Of a stretch of 64,000 nucleotides of DNA, positions 1 to 9,363 are shown one piece after another; within the stretch, counting starts at the first letter, position 1; every line of letters begins with the position of its first letter. Origin of the DNA: Candidatus Nitrotoga sp. LAW. GTDB taxonomy: Bacteria > Pseudomonadota > Gammaproteobacteria > Burkholderiales > Gallionellaceae. A program made the position numbers and the translations under genes. The stretch is from contig QFXI01000009.1 in the NCBI GenBank assembly GCA_003402315.1, positions 124,001-188,000 of the forward strand, in the 5' to 3' direction. A model generated the notes under the pieces. It was not told the DNA's origin and did not search any database. It worked only from the letters and a program-made list of their open reading frames with translations.

Positions 1-174
1 TCAAATATATTTTTTCGCGCAACAAAGACTATTGTGACCGCAATTTTATCCAGTCAGCGCAAATGATAATCATCTGGACGATTTACTTCTTCTAAGGGAG
101 GTTGAAAAAAGTAAATACGCTCATCCTACGATAGACTCAAGACGGACGGATTTATTTCTTCTACGTGTGCCGTG
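1..174. other. Gene-free left edge
   Basis: No open frame, RNA gene or convincing terminator is visible in this AT-rich stretch. It lies downstream of the GAF-ATPase gene, which is on the minus strand. Confidence 0.4.
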
Positions 175-2604
175 TTACTTCATGCAGACGACACGCACCT
201 GATGCATGTCGGTGATGCCGGATAATACTTTTTCAATGCCATCTTGCTTCAGGGTGCGCATGCCGTCATTGAGTGCATTAGCAAACATTTCCGCGACGCG
301 GGCATGTTCCTGTATATTCTTTTTTATTAGATCGGTACCCACCATCAACTCATGTAAACCCACCCGTCCGCGATAGCCTGTGCCGGAGCAATCTTCACAA
401 CCAACCGGCTCATACAGCGTGAATCTCCCCATTTCATCAGCGAACAGCCTGACCCATTCGGCATACAGTGCTTTATAAGCAGCGTTGGTATCCTGCCTCC
501 AGGATGCGCAGTTCATAAGCTCGGTCGAATATTCAGCAAGCAATGATTTAAGCTCATCTTGAGTAGCGGTATGTGGTTTCTTGCACTTCTTACATAAACG
601 TTTGGCTAAACGTTGCGCCAGAACACCTAACAGTGCATCGGAAAAATTAAATGGATCCATGCCCATATCCAATAATCGCACAATAGATTCCGGCGCACTG
701 TTAGTGTGCAGGGTGGCAAACACCAAATGACCGGTAAGCGAGGCTTCTATGCCAATGGAAACCGTTTCCTTGTCGCGCATTTCACCCACCATAATCACGT
801 CCGGGTCAGCGCGCAAAAAGGCCCTCATAATGGTAGCGAAATCCATGCCAGCCTTCTTGTTGATCTGCACTTGGCGCAAGCCCTTCTGCGTAATTTCTAC
901 CGGATCTTCGGCCGTCCAGATTTTGGTCTCAGGCTTATTAATGTGGCCGAGCACGGAATGCAAAGTGGTCGTTTTACCGGATCCGGTCGGACCACATACA
1001 AAAAATAGGCCATAAGGTTTGCTGATTACCGTTTTCAGGGTTTCAAGGTTTCGTGCCGACAAGCCCAATTCATTGAGCTTTATCGGCTCGCCGGTAGCCA
1101 AAATACGCATCACGATGTCTTCCATGCCACCCTGGGAGGGAATGGTAGCAACACGCAACTCAATATCCAGAGGACCATATTTATTAAACTTAATTTTGCC
1201 GTCCTGCGGTTTGCGTTTTTCCGAGATATCAAGGTCGCACATGATTTTGATACGTGTAACCAGCGCACTCCGGAAAGATGATGGCACTTCGATATAAGGT
1301 AGCAGCGAACCATCCTTGCGCAAACGAATCACAGTTTTGCCCTTGCCCGGTGCGGGTTCGACATGAATATCAGAAGCACCCATTTTGTGGGCATCCATGA
1401 TGATCTTATTAACCAGCTTAACCAGTTCATTGTCTGCCGCCTCACTTACATCCTCCTGGGCAACATCATCAATCTCTTCTTCATCTCCTCCCATAGCGGA
1501 AAGCATCTCATCCATTGATGTGTCGTCCATTTCCGAGCCACTGGACATGCCACCGCCCCCACCTCCGCCAAAGAATAAATTGAGGGTTGCATTGAATTCG
1601 CGCTGCGAACAAACCCTGTAAACCAGTCGACTCCTCGAAAAAACGTTATTAACCACGCGTGAGGTTTGTATCCACTCAGGATCAGTGGTAAGTATCACCA
1701 AGCCTTCACTAACTTCATCTATCGGCACCCACTGGCTGCTTTCTATATATTCCCGTTTTAAATTTTTGAGTAAATCAGACGGTTTGGCGCGATCAGCCTT
1801 AAACGGTTCGTAGGGCACGCCAAAAAAAAGTGCAAGCGATTTACCAAGCGCGGCCGGTTTAACCTGAAAATCGTCGAGCAATACATCCTCAACATCAGCA
1901 TTTTTGCGCCGTGCTGTGGACACAGCGAGATTCAACTCATCGGCAGATAAAACCGCGTCATAAATCAAATGATCATATTTGGTTTTAACAGTAGGTTGCT
2001 GCTGGCTTTGGCGAAGCGCCACTGCTAAGTTCTGCGCTAGCTCCAATATCCCATCTACTATCATTCTCGAGAAAGGCTGGTCGACCTTATTATTGAGAAC
2101 CTGGATGACACCTGCCAAATCCTTGCTATCTGGATCGAGTATGGGCACCACAAGGGCTTGCTTAGTACGATAGCCAGTGCGTTTATCCACGTCTTGCAGA
2201 AAGCGCAGATTGGTACTATGCGAAGCGAGTTCTTTTTCGTCGTATACATCCGCGATATTTAGTATCTTTTTATGTAACGCCACGTACCCGGCAAAACTCT
2301 GCTCAGTAATACGTAATTTAAGATCTTTAACTAAGTTTGCCCCAGTCTTTACTTTTGAAATCAGCGTAGCCTTGTCTTTATCCAGTGAATAAATGGTGAG
2401 ACGATCAGCATTGAATATCATGCAGATATCCTTGCTAACTTCCAGCATAATTTCGTCGAAATTATATGCAGTATTAATTTTTCTTATGACGTGATCATGG
2501 ATATTGCTTATGACATGGTTAAGATTCTTCGTGAACACCAATTGCGCTTCAATCTGGCTAACATTGGCGCGTCGTTCTAGCTGTATTGTTGGTGTGTTAC
2601 CCAT
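175..2604 (-). CDS. GAF-domain PilB/GspE-type assembly ATPase
   Basis: An 809-residue secretion/pilus ATPase of the GspE/PilB family, which drives pilin or pseudopilin polymerisation at the inner membrane. Visible in order: a GAF-like domain (about 40-200), a degenerate T2SSE_N/MshEN-like region (about 215-340), a run of seven glycines near 346 with an acidic linker, then the ATPase. The ATPase has Walker A GPTGSGKT (538-545), the Walker B region ADPDVIMVGEMRD (about 599-611), the His box TGHLVFATLHTN and a tetra-cysteine zinc site (CKKC near 670, CEDC near 737). I chose the ATG at 2604 because AGGGAG lies 6 bases upstream; an ATG 13 codons earlier lacks such a site. Ordinary PilB has no GAF domain, so this may be a specialised pilus or type II-like motor. 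The family is certain; its exact machine is not, since no pilC or pilD lies in the window. Confidence 0.85.
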   Translation of the reverse strand: MGNTPTIQLERRANVSQIEAQLVFTKNLNHVISNIHDHVIRKINTAYNFDEIMLEVSKDICMIFNADRLTIYSLDKDKATLISKVKTGANLVKDLKLRITEQSFAGYVALHKKILNIADVYDEKELASHSTNLRFLQDVDKRTGYRTKQALVVPILDPDSKDLAGVIQVLNNKVDQPFSRMIVDGILELAQNLAVALRQSQQQPTVKTKYDHLIYDAVLSADELNLAVSTARRKNADVEDVLLDDFQVKPAALGKSLALFFGVPYEPFKADRAKPSDLLKNLKREYIESSQWVPIDEVSEGLVILTTDPEWIQTSRVVNNVFSRSRLVYRVCSQREFNATLNLFFGGGGGGGMSSGSEMDDTSMDEMLSAMGGDEEEIDDVAQEDVSEAADNELVKLVNKIIMDAHKMGASDIHVEPAPGKGKTVIRLRKDGSLLPYIEVPSSFRSALVTRIKIMCDLDISEKRKPQDGKIKFNKYGPLDIELRVATIPSQGGMEDIVMRILATGEPIKLNELGLSARNLETLKTVISKPYGLFFVCGPTGSGKTTTLHSVLGHINKPETKIWTAEDPVEITQKGLRQVQINKKAGMDFATIMRAFLRADPDVIMVGEMRDKETVSIGIEASLTGHLVFATLHTNSAPESIVRLLDMGMDPFNFSDALLGVLAQRLAKRLCKKCKKPHTATQDELKSLLAEYSTELMNCASWRQDTNAAYKALYAEWVRLFADEMGRFTLYEPVGCEDCSGTGYRGRVGLHELMVGTDLIKKNIQEHARVAEMFANALNDGMRTLKQDGIEKVLSGITDMHQVRVVCMK

Positions 2605-3214
2605 CCACTTCTCCCTAATAACTCCAAATGTGGCTCGCCACATGGTGAAATTGCGTAATTTCGTTGCTTGCTATTGATATAGCGGCATTTAGCGAAAATT
2701 CTCCATGTCATTTTGAAATAAAGACAAGTTACGCCACCAATATTTAAGGTGTCGTACCCATTGTGCTCATTACACAAAATAAAATGCTGCATAGCAAAAA
2801 ATAACACTGCCAGCATCACAAATGTGACGTTCCGGGTGGGAAACGATGCAACTTTATTTATTGTTCCTACAGGGATAAAAACTCAACTCTTGACCGCGCT
2901 GCAGCATCGCTGGTGTGATCTATGTAAACAATAAAGCACCCCTCCGCAAACAGCGGGGTATTAAGACCTCTCTCCAAGCAGCCGGCTTTCAGCCAGCCTT
3001 CGCCCCAAGGGACGGGGAATTGAACCCGGAGAGATCAACTAACGCCGCTCGTATCTACCATCTCCCAATAATAAGTAATGTTGACTTCTGGGCCGCATCC
3101 CACTTAAATTTGAGCAATCCACCCGTAAGCTGCCTGAACGAAAAAAACGGCTCTGATGATGCAATAGTATAACTAGCGGCCTACGCCGCATTAAGCCCAA
3201 ACTTAAACAGACTC
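2605..3214. other. 610-base intergenic gap before the GAF-ATPase gene
   Basis: Upstream of the GAF-ATPase gene, so it should contain that gene's promoter, although no clear -35/-10 pair stands out. Its right half holds a foldable element described separately at 2938-3040. Short frames inside it have no ribosome site or recognisable product. Confidence 0.4.
2938..3040 (+). other. Structured, possibly IS605-type RNA/right-end relic
   Basis: A hairpin pairs ACCCC (2938-2942) with GGGGT (2955-2959). TCTCTCC (2969-2975) can then pair with GGAGAGA (3028-3034), enclosing GGCT/AGCC (2984-2994) and CCCC/GGGG (3003-3017) hairpins. The element ends in GATCAAC. This layout resembles the right end and guide-RNA scaffold of IS200/IS605 elements, but no tnpA or tnpB frame lies nearby. 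The folding is read by eye and the family is a guess. Confidence 0.3.
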
Positions 3215-4021
3215 TCAACTTTTGAGATAAAACTCCATTTTGATCCCCGCCAACTCAATAATGTCGTGCTCATTAAGCTGGCATGGCTGATCGTCCAACG
3301 ACTTGCCATTAAGATTGGGATAACTTTCTCCCTCCACATAGGTAATAAAATAACCACGCGGACGACGAGTAAACACTACAACTTGCAAACCGGATTTACC
3401 TACGGTGGTCAGATTCTTCACCAGCTCAAGCTCTTTACCGGCATTAGGACCGTTAAGTATTTGTATTACACCCATTACTTGCTGCGGCAAGCCAGGCACT
3501 TTGTCAACCACAGTTGCAAGAGCAGATTGCGGGGAGGGAGACACAACCTCAGCCAGCCGCAATTCAGTTACTTTCGTGGCGGGTACTAATTGTGGTTGCT
3601 CCGTAGGCTTTAATTTCCCTGACATTTCATACGGATCAGCTTTTACCAAGGTGGGGGCAACGGTTGGGATACGGGAAGATGCGCGAAACACCATTGTTTT
3701 CTCAAAATCTGCCGCAGTAGACTGGTTTTTCTGGTCGTTCAGATACTTAAGTTTATATTTTCCAATTTCAACCACGTCATTATTTTGCAAAAAATGTTTC
3801 TTAATTGCCGCACCATTTACCAAGGTTCCATTAGTACTGTCCAAATCTTCCAAAAAAGAATCATTAAATATGGTCACTATCGCGGCATGCTCACCACTAA
3901 CAGCAAGGTTATCAATAACGATTTCATTGTGCGGCTTGCGCCCTACCGTCATGCGTTCCTTGTCCAGAACATATTCCTGCAACACCACGCCATCCATGCT
4001 TAGTATCAGTTTCGCCGCCAT
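3215..4021 (-). CDS. Double FHA-domain protein
   Basis: A 268-residue cytoplasmic protein with two forkhead-associated folds, which in this family bind phosphothreonine peptides. The N-terminal FHA (about 20-95) shows the core residues: GRKPHNEI, SGEHA and DLDSTNGTLVNG. A second, weaker FHA occupies about 185-265 (TTVGKSG, NLNGKSL, LNEHDIIELAG). A proline/lysine-rich linker of roughly 85 residues joins them. The gene starts 16 bases after the PP2C phosphatase gene and is almost certainly co-transcribed with it. With a Hanks-type kinase encoded divergently 1.5 kb away, it is the natural reader of that kinase's phosphorylation. Targets cannot be told from sequence. Confidence 0.85.
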   Translation of the reverse strand: MAAKLILSMDGVVLQEYVLDKERMTVGRKPHNEIVIDNLAVSGEHAAIVTIFNDSFLEDLDSTNGTLVNGAAIKKHFLQNNDVVEIGKYKLKYLNDQKNQSTAADFEKTMVFRASSRIPTVAPTLVKADPYEMSGKLKPTEQPQLVPATKVTELRLAEVVSPSPQSALATVVDKVPGLPQQVMGVIQILNGPNAGKELELVKNLTTVGKSGLQVVVFTRRPRGYFITYVEGESYPNLNGKSLDDQPCQLNEHDIIELAGIKMEFYLKS

Positions 4022-4037
4022 ATCATTAATCCCCGTA

Positions 4038-4862
4038 TTAATTCTTGAACCAGGACAACATTTTTACAAACCAGCCCCGTGGCACAGCAAAATCACCGTT
4101 AACCTTAATAAGTATTACAGATACATTGTCACGCCCGCCATTATCGTTTGCCATCTCGATCAGCCGTCTCGCCATCAATTGTAGATTGGCACGCAGCATG
4201 TGCAGCGTGGCGCCAATTTCATCATCTTCGACCATGTCGTTCAAACCGTCCGAGCATAACAAATAAATATCGCCTATTTGTACCGTATGACGGTGGATTT
4301 CCGCCTCGACCACCGGCTCTACCCCGACCGCGCGCGTAATCAGATTCCTGTTTTTGGATAGTCGCACGTCCTTTTGGCTTAACATGCCTCTGTCAACTTG
4401 CTCTTGCAACAGTGAGTGGTCACGAGTGATAGGCTCAAATATCTCACCGCGCAGTCGGTACATTCGCGAATCACCAACGTGGGCGACTGCTAAATGGTTG
4501 TCGTAAAATAGCCCGGCTACCACTGTGGTACCCATTCCAGCGCATTGTGGCTGGCTCTGCGACGTATGATGAATAGAGGCATTGGCTTTTTGAATTTTTT
4601 CGCGTAACAGTATTATTCCAACATCTTCGCCACCTTCACCCCGGTCTTCGGGACGCATGCTTTCCAAACTATGCTTCATTTCGGTCGTTATCAATGAAAC
4701 TGTAGTGCCACTCGCAATTTCACCAGCATTATGCCCGCCCATACCATCAGCCAGCACCACCAACCCGCACGACGCGTCATAAGCCACGCTATCTTCGTTA
4801 TGCGATCGCACAACACCTGGATGGGTCTGGCTAACCATTTCCAACGCCTGTTTAATATTCAT
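4038..4862 (-). CDS. PP2C-family Ser/Thr protein phosphatase
   Basis: A 274-residue PPM/PP2C phosphatase, a metal-dependent enzyme that removes phosphate from Ser/Thr. The metal-binding and catalytic motifs are intact: SHNEDS near 20, ADGMGGH near 38, AHVGDSRMYRL mid-protein, LLCSDGLND and DNVSVI near the C terminus. There is no signal peptide or membrane segment, so it is cytosolic. It is the first gene of a minus-strand pair with the FHA gene and is divergent from the cyclase-kinase gene. This gives the usual bacterial kinase/phosphatase/FHA trio. It is likely the eraser for that kinase. Confidence 0.92.
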   Translation of the reverse strand: MNIKQALEMVSQTHPGVVRSHNEDSVAYDASCGLVVLADGMGGHNAGEIASGTTVSLITTEMKHSLESMRPEDRGEGGEDVGIILLREKIQKANASIHHTSQSQPQCAGMGTTVVAGLFYDNHLAVAHVGDSRMYRLRGEIFEPITRDHSLLQEQVDRGMLSQKDVRLSKNRNLITRAVGVEPVVEAEIHRHTVQIGDIYLLCSDGLNDMVEDDEIGATLHMLRANLQLMARRLIEMANDNGGRDNVSVILIKVNGDFAVPRGWFVKMLSWFKN

Positions 4863-5588
4863 ATTATGGCATCTCTATACATTCAAAATTCTAAGCGTAA
4901 CCAGAGTACAAACTCTGGCCGGTTTTAAGCAGGTAGTTCTGCTATATGGAACCTACAAAGCTTCACTGCAATAAAGGCTGATTTATGGGACACCTTAAAT
5001 TTTTATCCATGCGAATTTGCTGTATGCAGTCGATACCCCAGTCATTCCAGCACCAATATCATAACGCGCTCCCACTTGCGATTAATAACCGATAAAAAGC
5101 TTTTTTGTCAGCATGAAATGCCAACAACATGTATTTTAATTTTCAAGATTACCACTTTTTCTAGCGTAACATTTTTACGGCCCACCATGCATATCGGCGG
5201 TGGATTGGAATATCCACGGACACATCTATGCAGAGTAAAAATAGCACCTTGTTACTGCACGCCAAACAAATAAAATAGAAACGGCTCTATGTGACATAGT
5301 GTGGGTGATCAACTTGCAACCCTACGCAAAGAGATAAATCCGCTCATCTTGCGCTTATCGAAGGGTTATCCACTATGAATCATTAGAGAACCTAAAAATC
5401 CAAAGCCGGGCTAAAGTTTTCTAAAACCCATCCGTTATTTCTGATAGCCGCAGCTAATTATGCCTTGCAGCATAAGGTAACGTACAAAGGCACTGCCACA
5501 ATCATCCTAGCTTACGAATGCAGGCCATGAATCCAGCCATCGAATTTTTCTCATCTCTCCACAGGACCTTACATTTTGGTGTGGGCAC
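4863..5588. other. Divergent intergenic region, PP2C / cyclase-kinase
   Basis: This 726-base region must carry promoters for both the PP2C-FHA pair and the long chemosensory operon. I see a hairpin CCAGAG-tacaaa-CTCTGG (4901-4918) in what would be the PP2C leader, and otherwise no gene, repeat or clear operator. Promoter positions cannot be fixed by eye. Confidence 0.4.
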
Positions 5589-7364
5589 ATGATTACATCG
5601 TCCAAGATAAGCCTTATCGCATTGCCTAATGCCGTTTCTACACATCTACAGCAGACTGAAACTATACATAAGCTAATAGCTGAAGATAGCGCTGGGTACG
5701 CTCCTGCCCGCGACCATTCAATGCTATATCACACTAATGAATGTAGCACCCATACCAAACTGCGCCGGAATGTCCTACCAAACAACGGAACAGTCATTCC
5801 TACGGCCCAGACCACGGTCAATGGTTCAGTCCTCTTCGTCGATATCCGCAACTTTACTATGTTCGCCGACCAACTTCACGGCGAGGAAGTTGTTGAATTT
5901 TTGAATGCATTCTTTGACCGAGCGTATGAGCCAGTCCGTCAGCAGTGTGGATGGGTAGTGAGATTCATTGGCGATGGAATGGCCGCAATGTTTGAGCCAG
6001 GCGCGCAACAACCGGATGACCACGCCGAACGTGCACTTAAAGCGGCACTCCTAGTAGTGCTCGCCGCCGACTCCTTCCGTGATTGGATCGCACAACGCTT
6101 TCCAAAACGGAAATTGCCGGAGTTTGCAGTCGGTGTCGGCATACATTCAGGCGAAGTGATGATCTGCAATATGGGCAGTGGCACCGCAATCGAAACCACC
6201 ATAATCGGCGAGACAGTAAATATCGCCGCACATCTACAAACAATGTCGAAAGCACTCGGTTGGAGCATAACAACGAGCCGCACCTGCGCAAATATGGCCG
6301 GAGACCGTTTTCAGCTCGGTCGTGACAGTATAGTGACTATAAAAGGGAAAGCACTACCCATTCAGGCTATAGAGGTTGTAGGCCTCTATCCACGCACCAC
6401 AAGCACCCACACTGATAACGCTTTCTACGATAAGCTGAATCGATCTATAGCTGTAAATGCGGCAATATTTGAATTATCGCGGGAACAGGTAGACTTGATT
6501 CAAAACCCCATTTTTAACACCGAAAATACACTCAAACGGATTCCTCAAGCTCAATCGATCAAACTGGATGGTTATCGCTTACTGCGCAAGCTAGGGCAGG
6601 GTGGAATGTCTGAGGTTTTTCTCGCAGAAAATCTCGTCACGCATACCCATCAAGTACTAAAACTTATCCCGACAATAGACATCGACATCGACCACGATGA
6701 CATATTGCAACGTTTTTTGCATGAATTCGCACTAATCTCGCAGATCGATCATCCCAACGTCGCACGCATCTATCATCAGGGTTTTACCTCGACCCACGCT
6801 TATATCTCAATGGAATTTTTTCCCGGCGGAGATTTACGGTGTCTTATCTCTGAAACCCCCACACCACAAGTCGCGATCGCTTCGTTGCTACAAATTCTGG
6901 GCGGACTCTCCGCGATTCACGCACTAGGTATCATTCATTGCGATATGAAGCCTGACAATGTGATGATTCGCAGGGACGGCTCGCTTGCACTCGCTGATTT
7001 CGGCATTGCCGAGCATTCCGACGCAGTCCGGTTACCTACCCGCCCCGATGAAATCATGGGTTCACCGTCATATCTCGCGCCTGAGCAAGCGTTGGATCTA
7101 CCCGTCGACGAGCGGACGGATCTGTACAGCACAGGAGCCATGTTTTACGAAATGCTGACAGGACGGCCACCATACAAAGGGAATTCCGTGCAAGCAGTTC
7201 TTTACCAACACGTAAATCTCCCGGTACCCCTATTGCCAGTGGGCCTTGAACGCTTTCAACCCATCCTGAATCGCATGATGGCCAAATCGGCCGCAGCACG
7301 TTTTAAAAGTGCCGATGCGGTCGTCGAGTACATCATTTCTTCAGGCTTGATCGGAAACCTATGA
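5589..7364 (+). CDS. Class III cyclase fused to Hanks-type Ser/Thr kinase
   Basis: A 591-residue two-domain signalling enzyme. Residues about 80-245 form a class III nucleotide cyclase homology domain. Both metal-binding aspartates are present (D85, D129, with the canonical spacing of 44), and GETVN carries the transition-state Asn211. The usual substrate Lys is Arg125, however, and the usual transition-state Arg is His215. Residues about 327-585 form a protein kinase: glycine loop LGQGGMSEV, ATP-binding K358, catalytic loop HCDMKPDN (D452, an HCD rather than HRD form), D470-F-G and an APE motif. All kinase catalytic residues are present. There is no transmembrane segment, so the protein is probably cytosolic. 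The first 75 residues are unassigned and the start is uncertain because the ribosome site is weak. It heads the Chp-like operon and overlaps the next gene by four bases (ATGA). Active kinase is likely; cyclase activity is doubtful. Confidence 0.85.
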   Translation: MITSSKISLIALPNAVSTHLQQTETIHKLIAEDSAGYAPARDHSMLYHTNECSTHTKLRRNVLPNNGTVIPTAQTTVNGSVLFVDIRNFTMFADQLHGEEVVEFLNAFFDRAYEPVRQQCGWVVRFIGDGMAAMFEPGAQQPDDHAERALKAALLVVLAADSFRDWIAQRFPKRKLPEFAVGVGIHSGEVMICNMGSGTAIETTIIGETVNIAAHLQTMSKALGWSITTSRTCANMAGDRFQLGRDSIVTIKGKALPIQAIEVVGLYPRTTSTHTDNAFYDKLNRSIAVNAAIFELSREQVDLIQNPIFNTENTLKRIPQAQSIKLDGYRLLRKLGQGGMSEVFLAENLVTHTHQVLKLIPTIDIDIDHDDILQRFLHEFALISQIDHPNVARIYHQGFTSTHAYISMEFFPGGDLRCLISETPTPQVAIASLLQILGGLSAIHALGIIHCDMKPDNVMIRRDGSLALADFGIAEHSDAVRLPTRPDEIMGSPSYLAPEQALDLPVDERTDLYSTGAMFYEMLTGRPPYKGNSVQAVLYQHVNLPVPLLPVGLERFQPILNRMMAKSAAARFKSADAVVEYIISSGLIGNL

Positions 7365-8299
7365 TGATGGAAACGTCCTCAACCGTGTCACCGGCAAAGC
7401 CCCAATACACCGTCGATGTCCACGGCTTCAGCCAGACTGAACGGATTATTTTGAAAAGCATTTTCAGCCTATCCGCGCGCCGCTCGCCTAAATTTGTCGA
7501 GTTTATGCCGACAATGGATTCGATGCCGGACGTTTTTCTCGTTGATGCCGAAGACGCGAATGCGATAGCGGATTTTCGTCAAAAAAACGCCATGAACACC
7601 CGGCCTGCGATTCTGATTGGCGACACCGATCATGGCATTTCGTGCACAACTTTATCACGGCCATTACAGTGGACAAAGATGTTCAAAGCATTCGATCTCG
7701 CAGTAGGAATTAACACACCTAGCCCAATACCAAAACCAGAACTTGCAGTTCGTATAGCGGTTCCCTACGAGAAAACCCAGCCAATGGTCGCCTTAATGCC
7801 AACCCTGCGGTCATTAGCGCACCCGCCTCCCCCACCACGACTATCAAATACAACGACACTTAAATCAGACCCAGCAAATCAAAAGTTGACAGATAACCTA
7901 GCGCTAGCAAACCCACCGGATCGGCCATTTAACTGGGTGTTGGTCTGCGACGACAATATGACTGTGCGTGAATTCATGCGGACAAAACTCGCACCATTTG
8001 GTTTCAATGTCGATTACGCTGAAACAGGGGAGCAAGCGATTGGGCTCACCGGCACTAAACACTACACCTGCGTATTTCTCGATGTCGTGATGCCGGGAAT
8101 CAGTGGTTATCAGGTTTGTAAGCTTATCAAATCCAAAAAAAGTGCCGCAAAAACTGCAGTGGTGATGCTATCGAGCAAAGATTCAACTTTCGACAAAATT
8201 CGGGCAACCATGTCTGGCTGTGATACGTACCTTACAAAGCCAGTCAACGAAAATCGCCTTTTTGAAGTAATTAGCAAATACCTGCCAATGAATACCTGA
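7361..8299 (+). CDS. PilG-like response regulator with N-terminal extension
   Basis: A 312-residue protein. Residues about 190-310 are a receiver domain with the acidic pair in CDDN, phosphoacceptor D241 in FLDVVMPG, a serine switch in MLSSK and the lysine of LTKP. The N-terminal 130 residues look like a degenerate receiver-type fold without the acidic pocket, followed by a proline-rich linker (PPPPPR). It has no DNA-binding domain, so output is probably protein-protein, as with PilG of the Pil-Chp pathway. Translation is coupled to the cyclase-kinase gene by an ATGA overlap. Confidence 0.82.
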   Translation: MMMETSSTVSPAKPQYTVDVHGFSQTERIILKSIFSLSARRSPKFVEFMPTMDSMPDVFLVDAEDANAIADFRQKNAMNTRPAILIGDTDHGISCTTLSRPLQWTKMFKAFDLAVGINTPSPIPKPELAVRIAVPYEKTQPMVALMPTLRSLAHPPPPPRLSNTTTLKSDPANQKLTDNLALANPPDRPFNWVLVCDDNMTVREFMRTKLAPFGFNVDYAETGEQAIGLTGTKHYTCVFLDVVMPGISGYQVCKLIKSKKSAAKTAVVMLSSKDSTFDKIRATMSGCDTYLTKPVNENRLFEVISKYLPMNT

Positions 8300-8347
8300 C
8301 CTCGACCACACTGTATTTTACCCAATCCAATTTAAGGAGAAACAACC

Positions 8348-8710
8348 ATGACAATCAAGAAAATTCTTTGCGTCGATGATTCGTATACTGATCTTATCAA
8401 TATTCAAAAAATCGTAACCGGTACAGGCCGTTTTGTCATCACTGCCGCCAATGGCAAAGAAGCGATCGAAAAGACCAAATCCGAAAAACCGGATCTGATC
8501 TTCATGGATGTAAACATGCCGGACATGGATGGCTTTGCCGCGACCCGCGCTTTGAAAAAAGATCCCGCGACCAAAGATATTCCGGTCGTGTTCGTAACCA
8601 GCAAGGATCAGAAAGCAGACAAGATGTGGGGGCAAATGCAAGGAGGGAGCGGATATGTCGTTAAACCGTATACATCCGACGATATCGTCAGGCTCGTCAA
8701 CACGCTATAA
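8348..8710 (+). CDS. pilH: Single-domain response regulator, PilH/CheY-like
   Basis: A 120-residue stand-alone receiver: acidic pair in CVDDS, phosphoacceptor D54 in FMDVNMPDMDG, switch threonine in FVTSK and lysine in VVKPY. The KADKMWGQMQGG stretch before the lysine is typical of PilH/PilG proteins. A strong ribosome site (AAGGAG) precedes the ATG. Sitting between a PilG-like regulator and a CheW, it is expected to receive phosphate from the downstream ChpA-like kinase and to act on pilus motors or as a phosphate sink. Confidence 0.85.
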   Translation: MTIKKILCVDDSYTDLINIQKIVTGTGRFVITAANGKEAIEKTKSEKPDLIFMDVNMPDMDGFAATRALKKDPATKDIPVVFVTSKDQKADKMWGQMQGGSGYVVKPYTSDDIVRLVNTL

Positions 8711-8766
8711 CGGCCCCACTCTCTCATTTGAATGCCCTTTGCCGACCCCATCTATACGGGACAACC

Positions 8767-9324
8767 ATGCAAAACGAAATCCACTCTGCTGATTCGCTGC
8801 TAGCGCCGAGCGTAGCGCTGCACCCGGCGCGCACGGCAGGAGAACTAATGACTATCGGATTCCCCCGACAGCATGGAGCCTCCCCTGCCGCAGCTCAGGA
8901 ATGGATAGGTTTTAACGTGGCGAACATTAAATTTCTGGTTCCGCACGCACACGTAAGCGAAATTTCTGAAATGCTGCCTATTTTTCGCCTTCCTAACACT
9001 GGCCGTTGGTTGCTTGGCCTAGTGAACCTTCACGGTAATCTTGTGCCGGTGTTTGACCTAGCGTCGCTCATCGATGGCACATGTGACACGAAATCAAAAA
9101 CAATGCTCCTCGTACTTGGCCGCGGTGAGTCGATCGCAGCCATCGTGGTTAACGGTATTCCGAACCGCAAGCGTTTCGATGCTTCGAACCGAACCCCGCT
9201 TCCAGCGTTCCCAGCGGCAATCCGTGACTATGTATCGAACGCTTATGCAGAAGAAGCCACAGTATGGCTGGAACTCTACCACACCCGCTTCTTTGAAATG
9301 ATGGCGCGCAGAATCCCAGGCTGA
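8767..9324 (+). CDS. pilI: CheW-like adaptor, PilI type
   Basis: A 185-residue CheW-fold scaffold that would couple the chemoreceptor to the histidine kinase. Recognisable are WIGFNVANIKFLVP, the strand-turn RLPNTGRWLLGLVNLHGNLVPVFDL, and a C-terminal WLELYHTRFFEMM. A start at 8767 gives a normal N terminus; an in-frame ATG at 8728 would add 13 residues, and neither has a strong ribosome site. It lies between the PilH-like and PilJ-like genes, the order seen in pilGHIJ clusters. Confidence 0.85.
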   Translation: MQNEIHSADSLLAPSVALHPARTAGELMTIGFPRQHGASPAAAQEWIGFNVANIKFLVPHAHVSEISEMLPIFRLPNTGRWLLGLVNLHGNLVPVFDLASLIDGTCDTKSKTMLLVLGRGESIAAIVVNGIPNRKRFDASNRTPLPAFPAAIRDYVSNAYAEEATVWLELYHTRFFEMMARRIPG

Positions 9325-9363
9325 CGTACCTAGCCCTAACTTACAACCTTCCTGGAGAAAAAA

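Noticed and set aside
3010-3030. T-arm-like stretch (CGGGGAATTGAACCCGG) suggesting a minus-strand tRNA
   Set aside because: No acceptor stem, anticodon arm or D arm fits around it; it is better explained as part of the folded element at 2938-3040.
2915-3172. 85-codon plus-strand frame
   Set aside because: It lies across the structured element, has no ribosome site and resembles no family.
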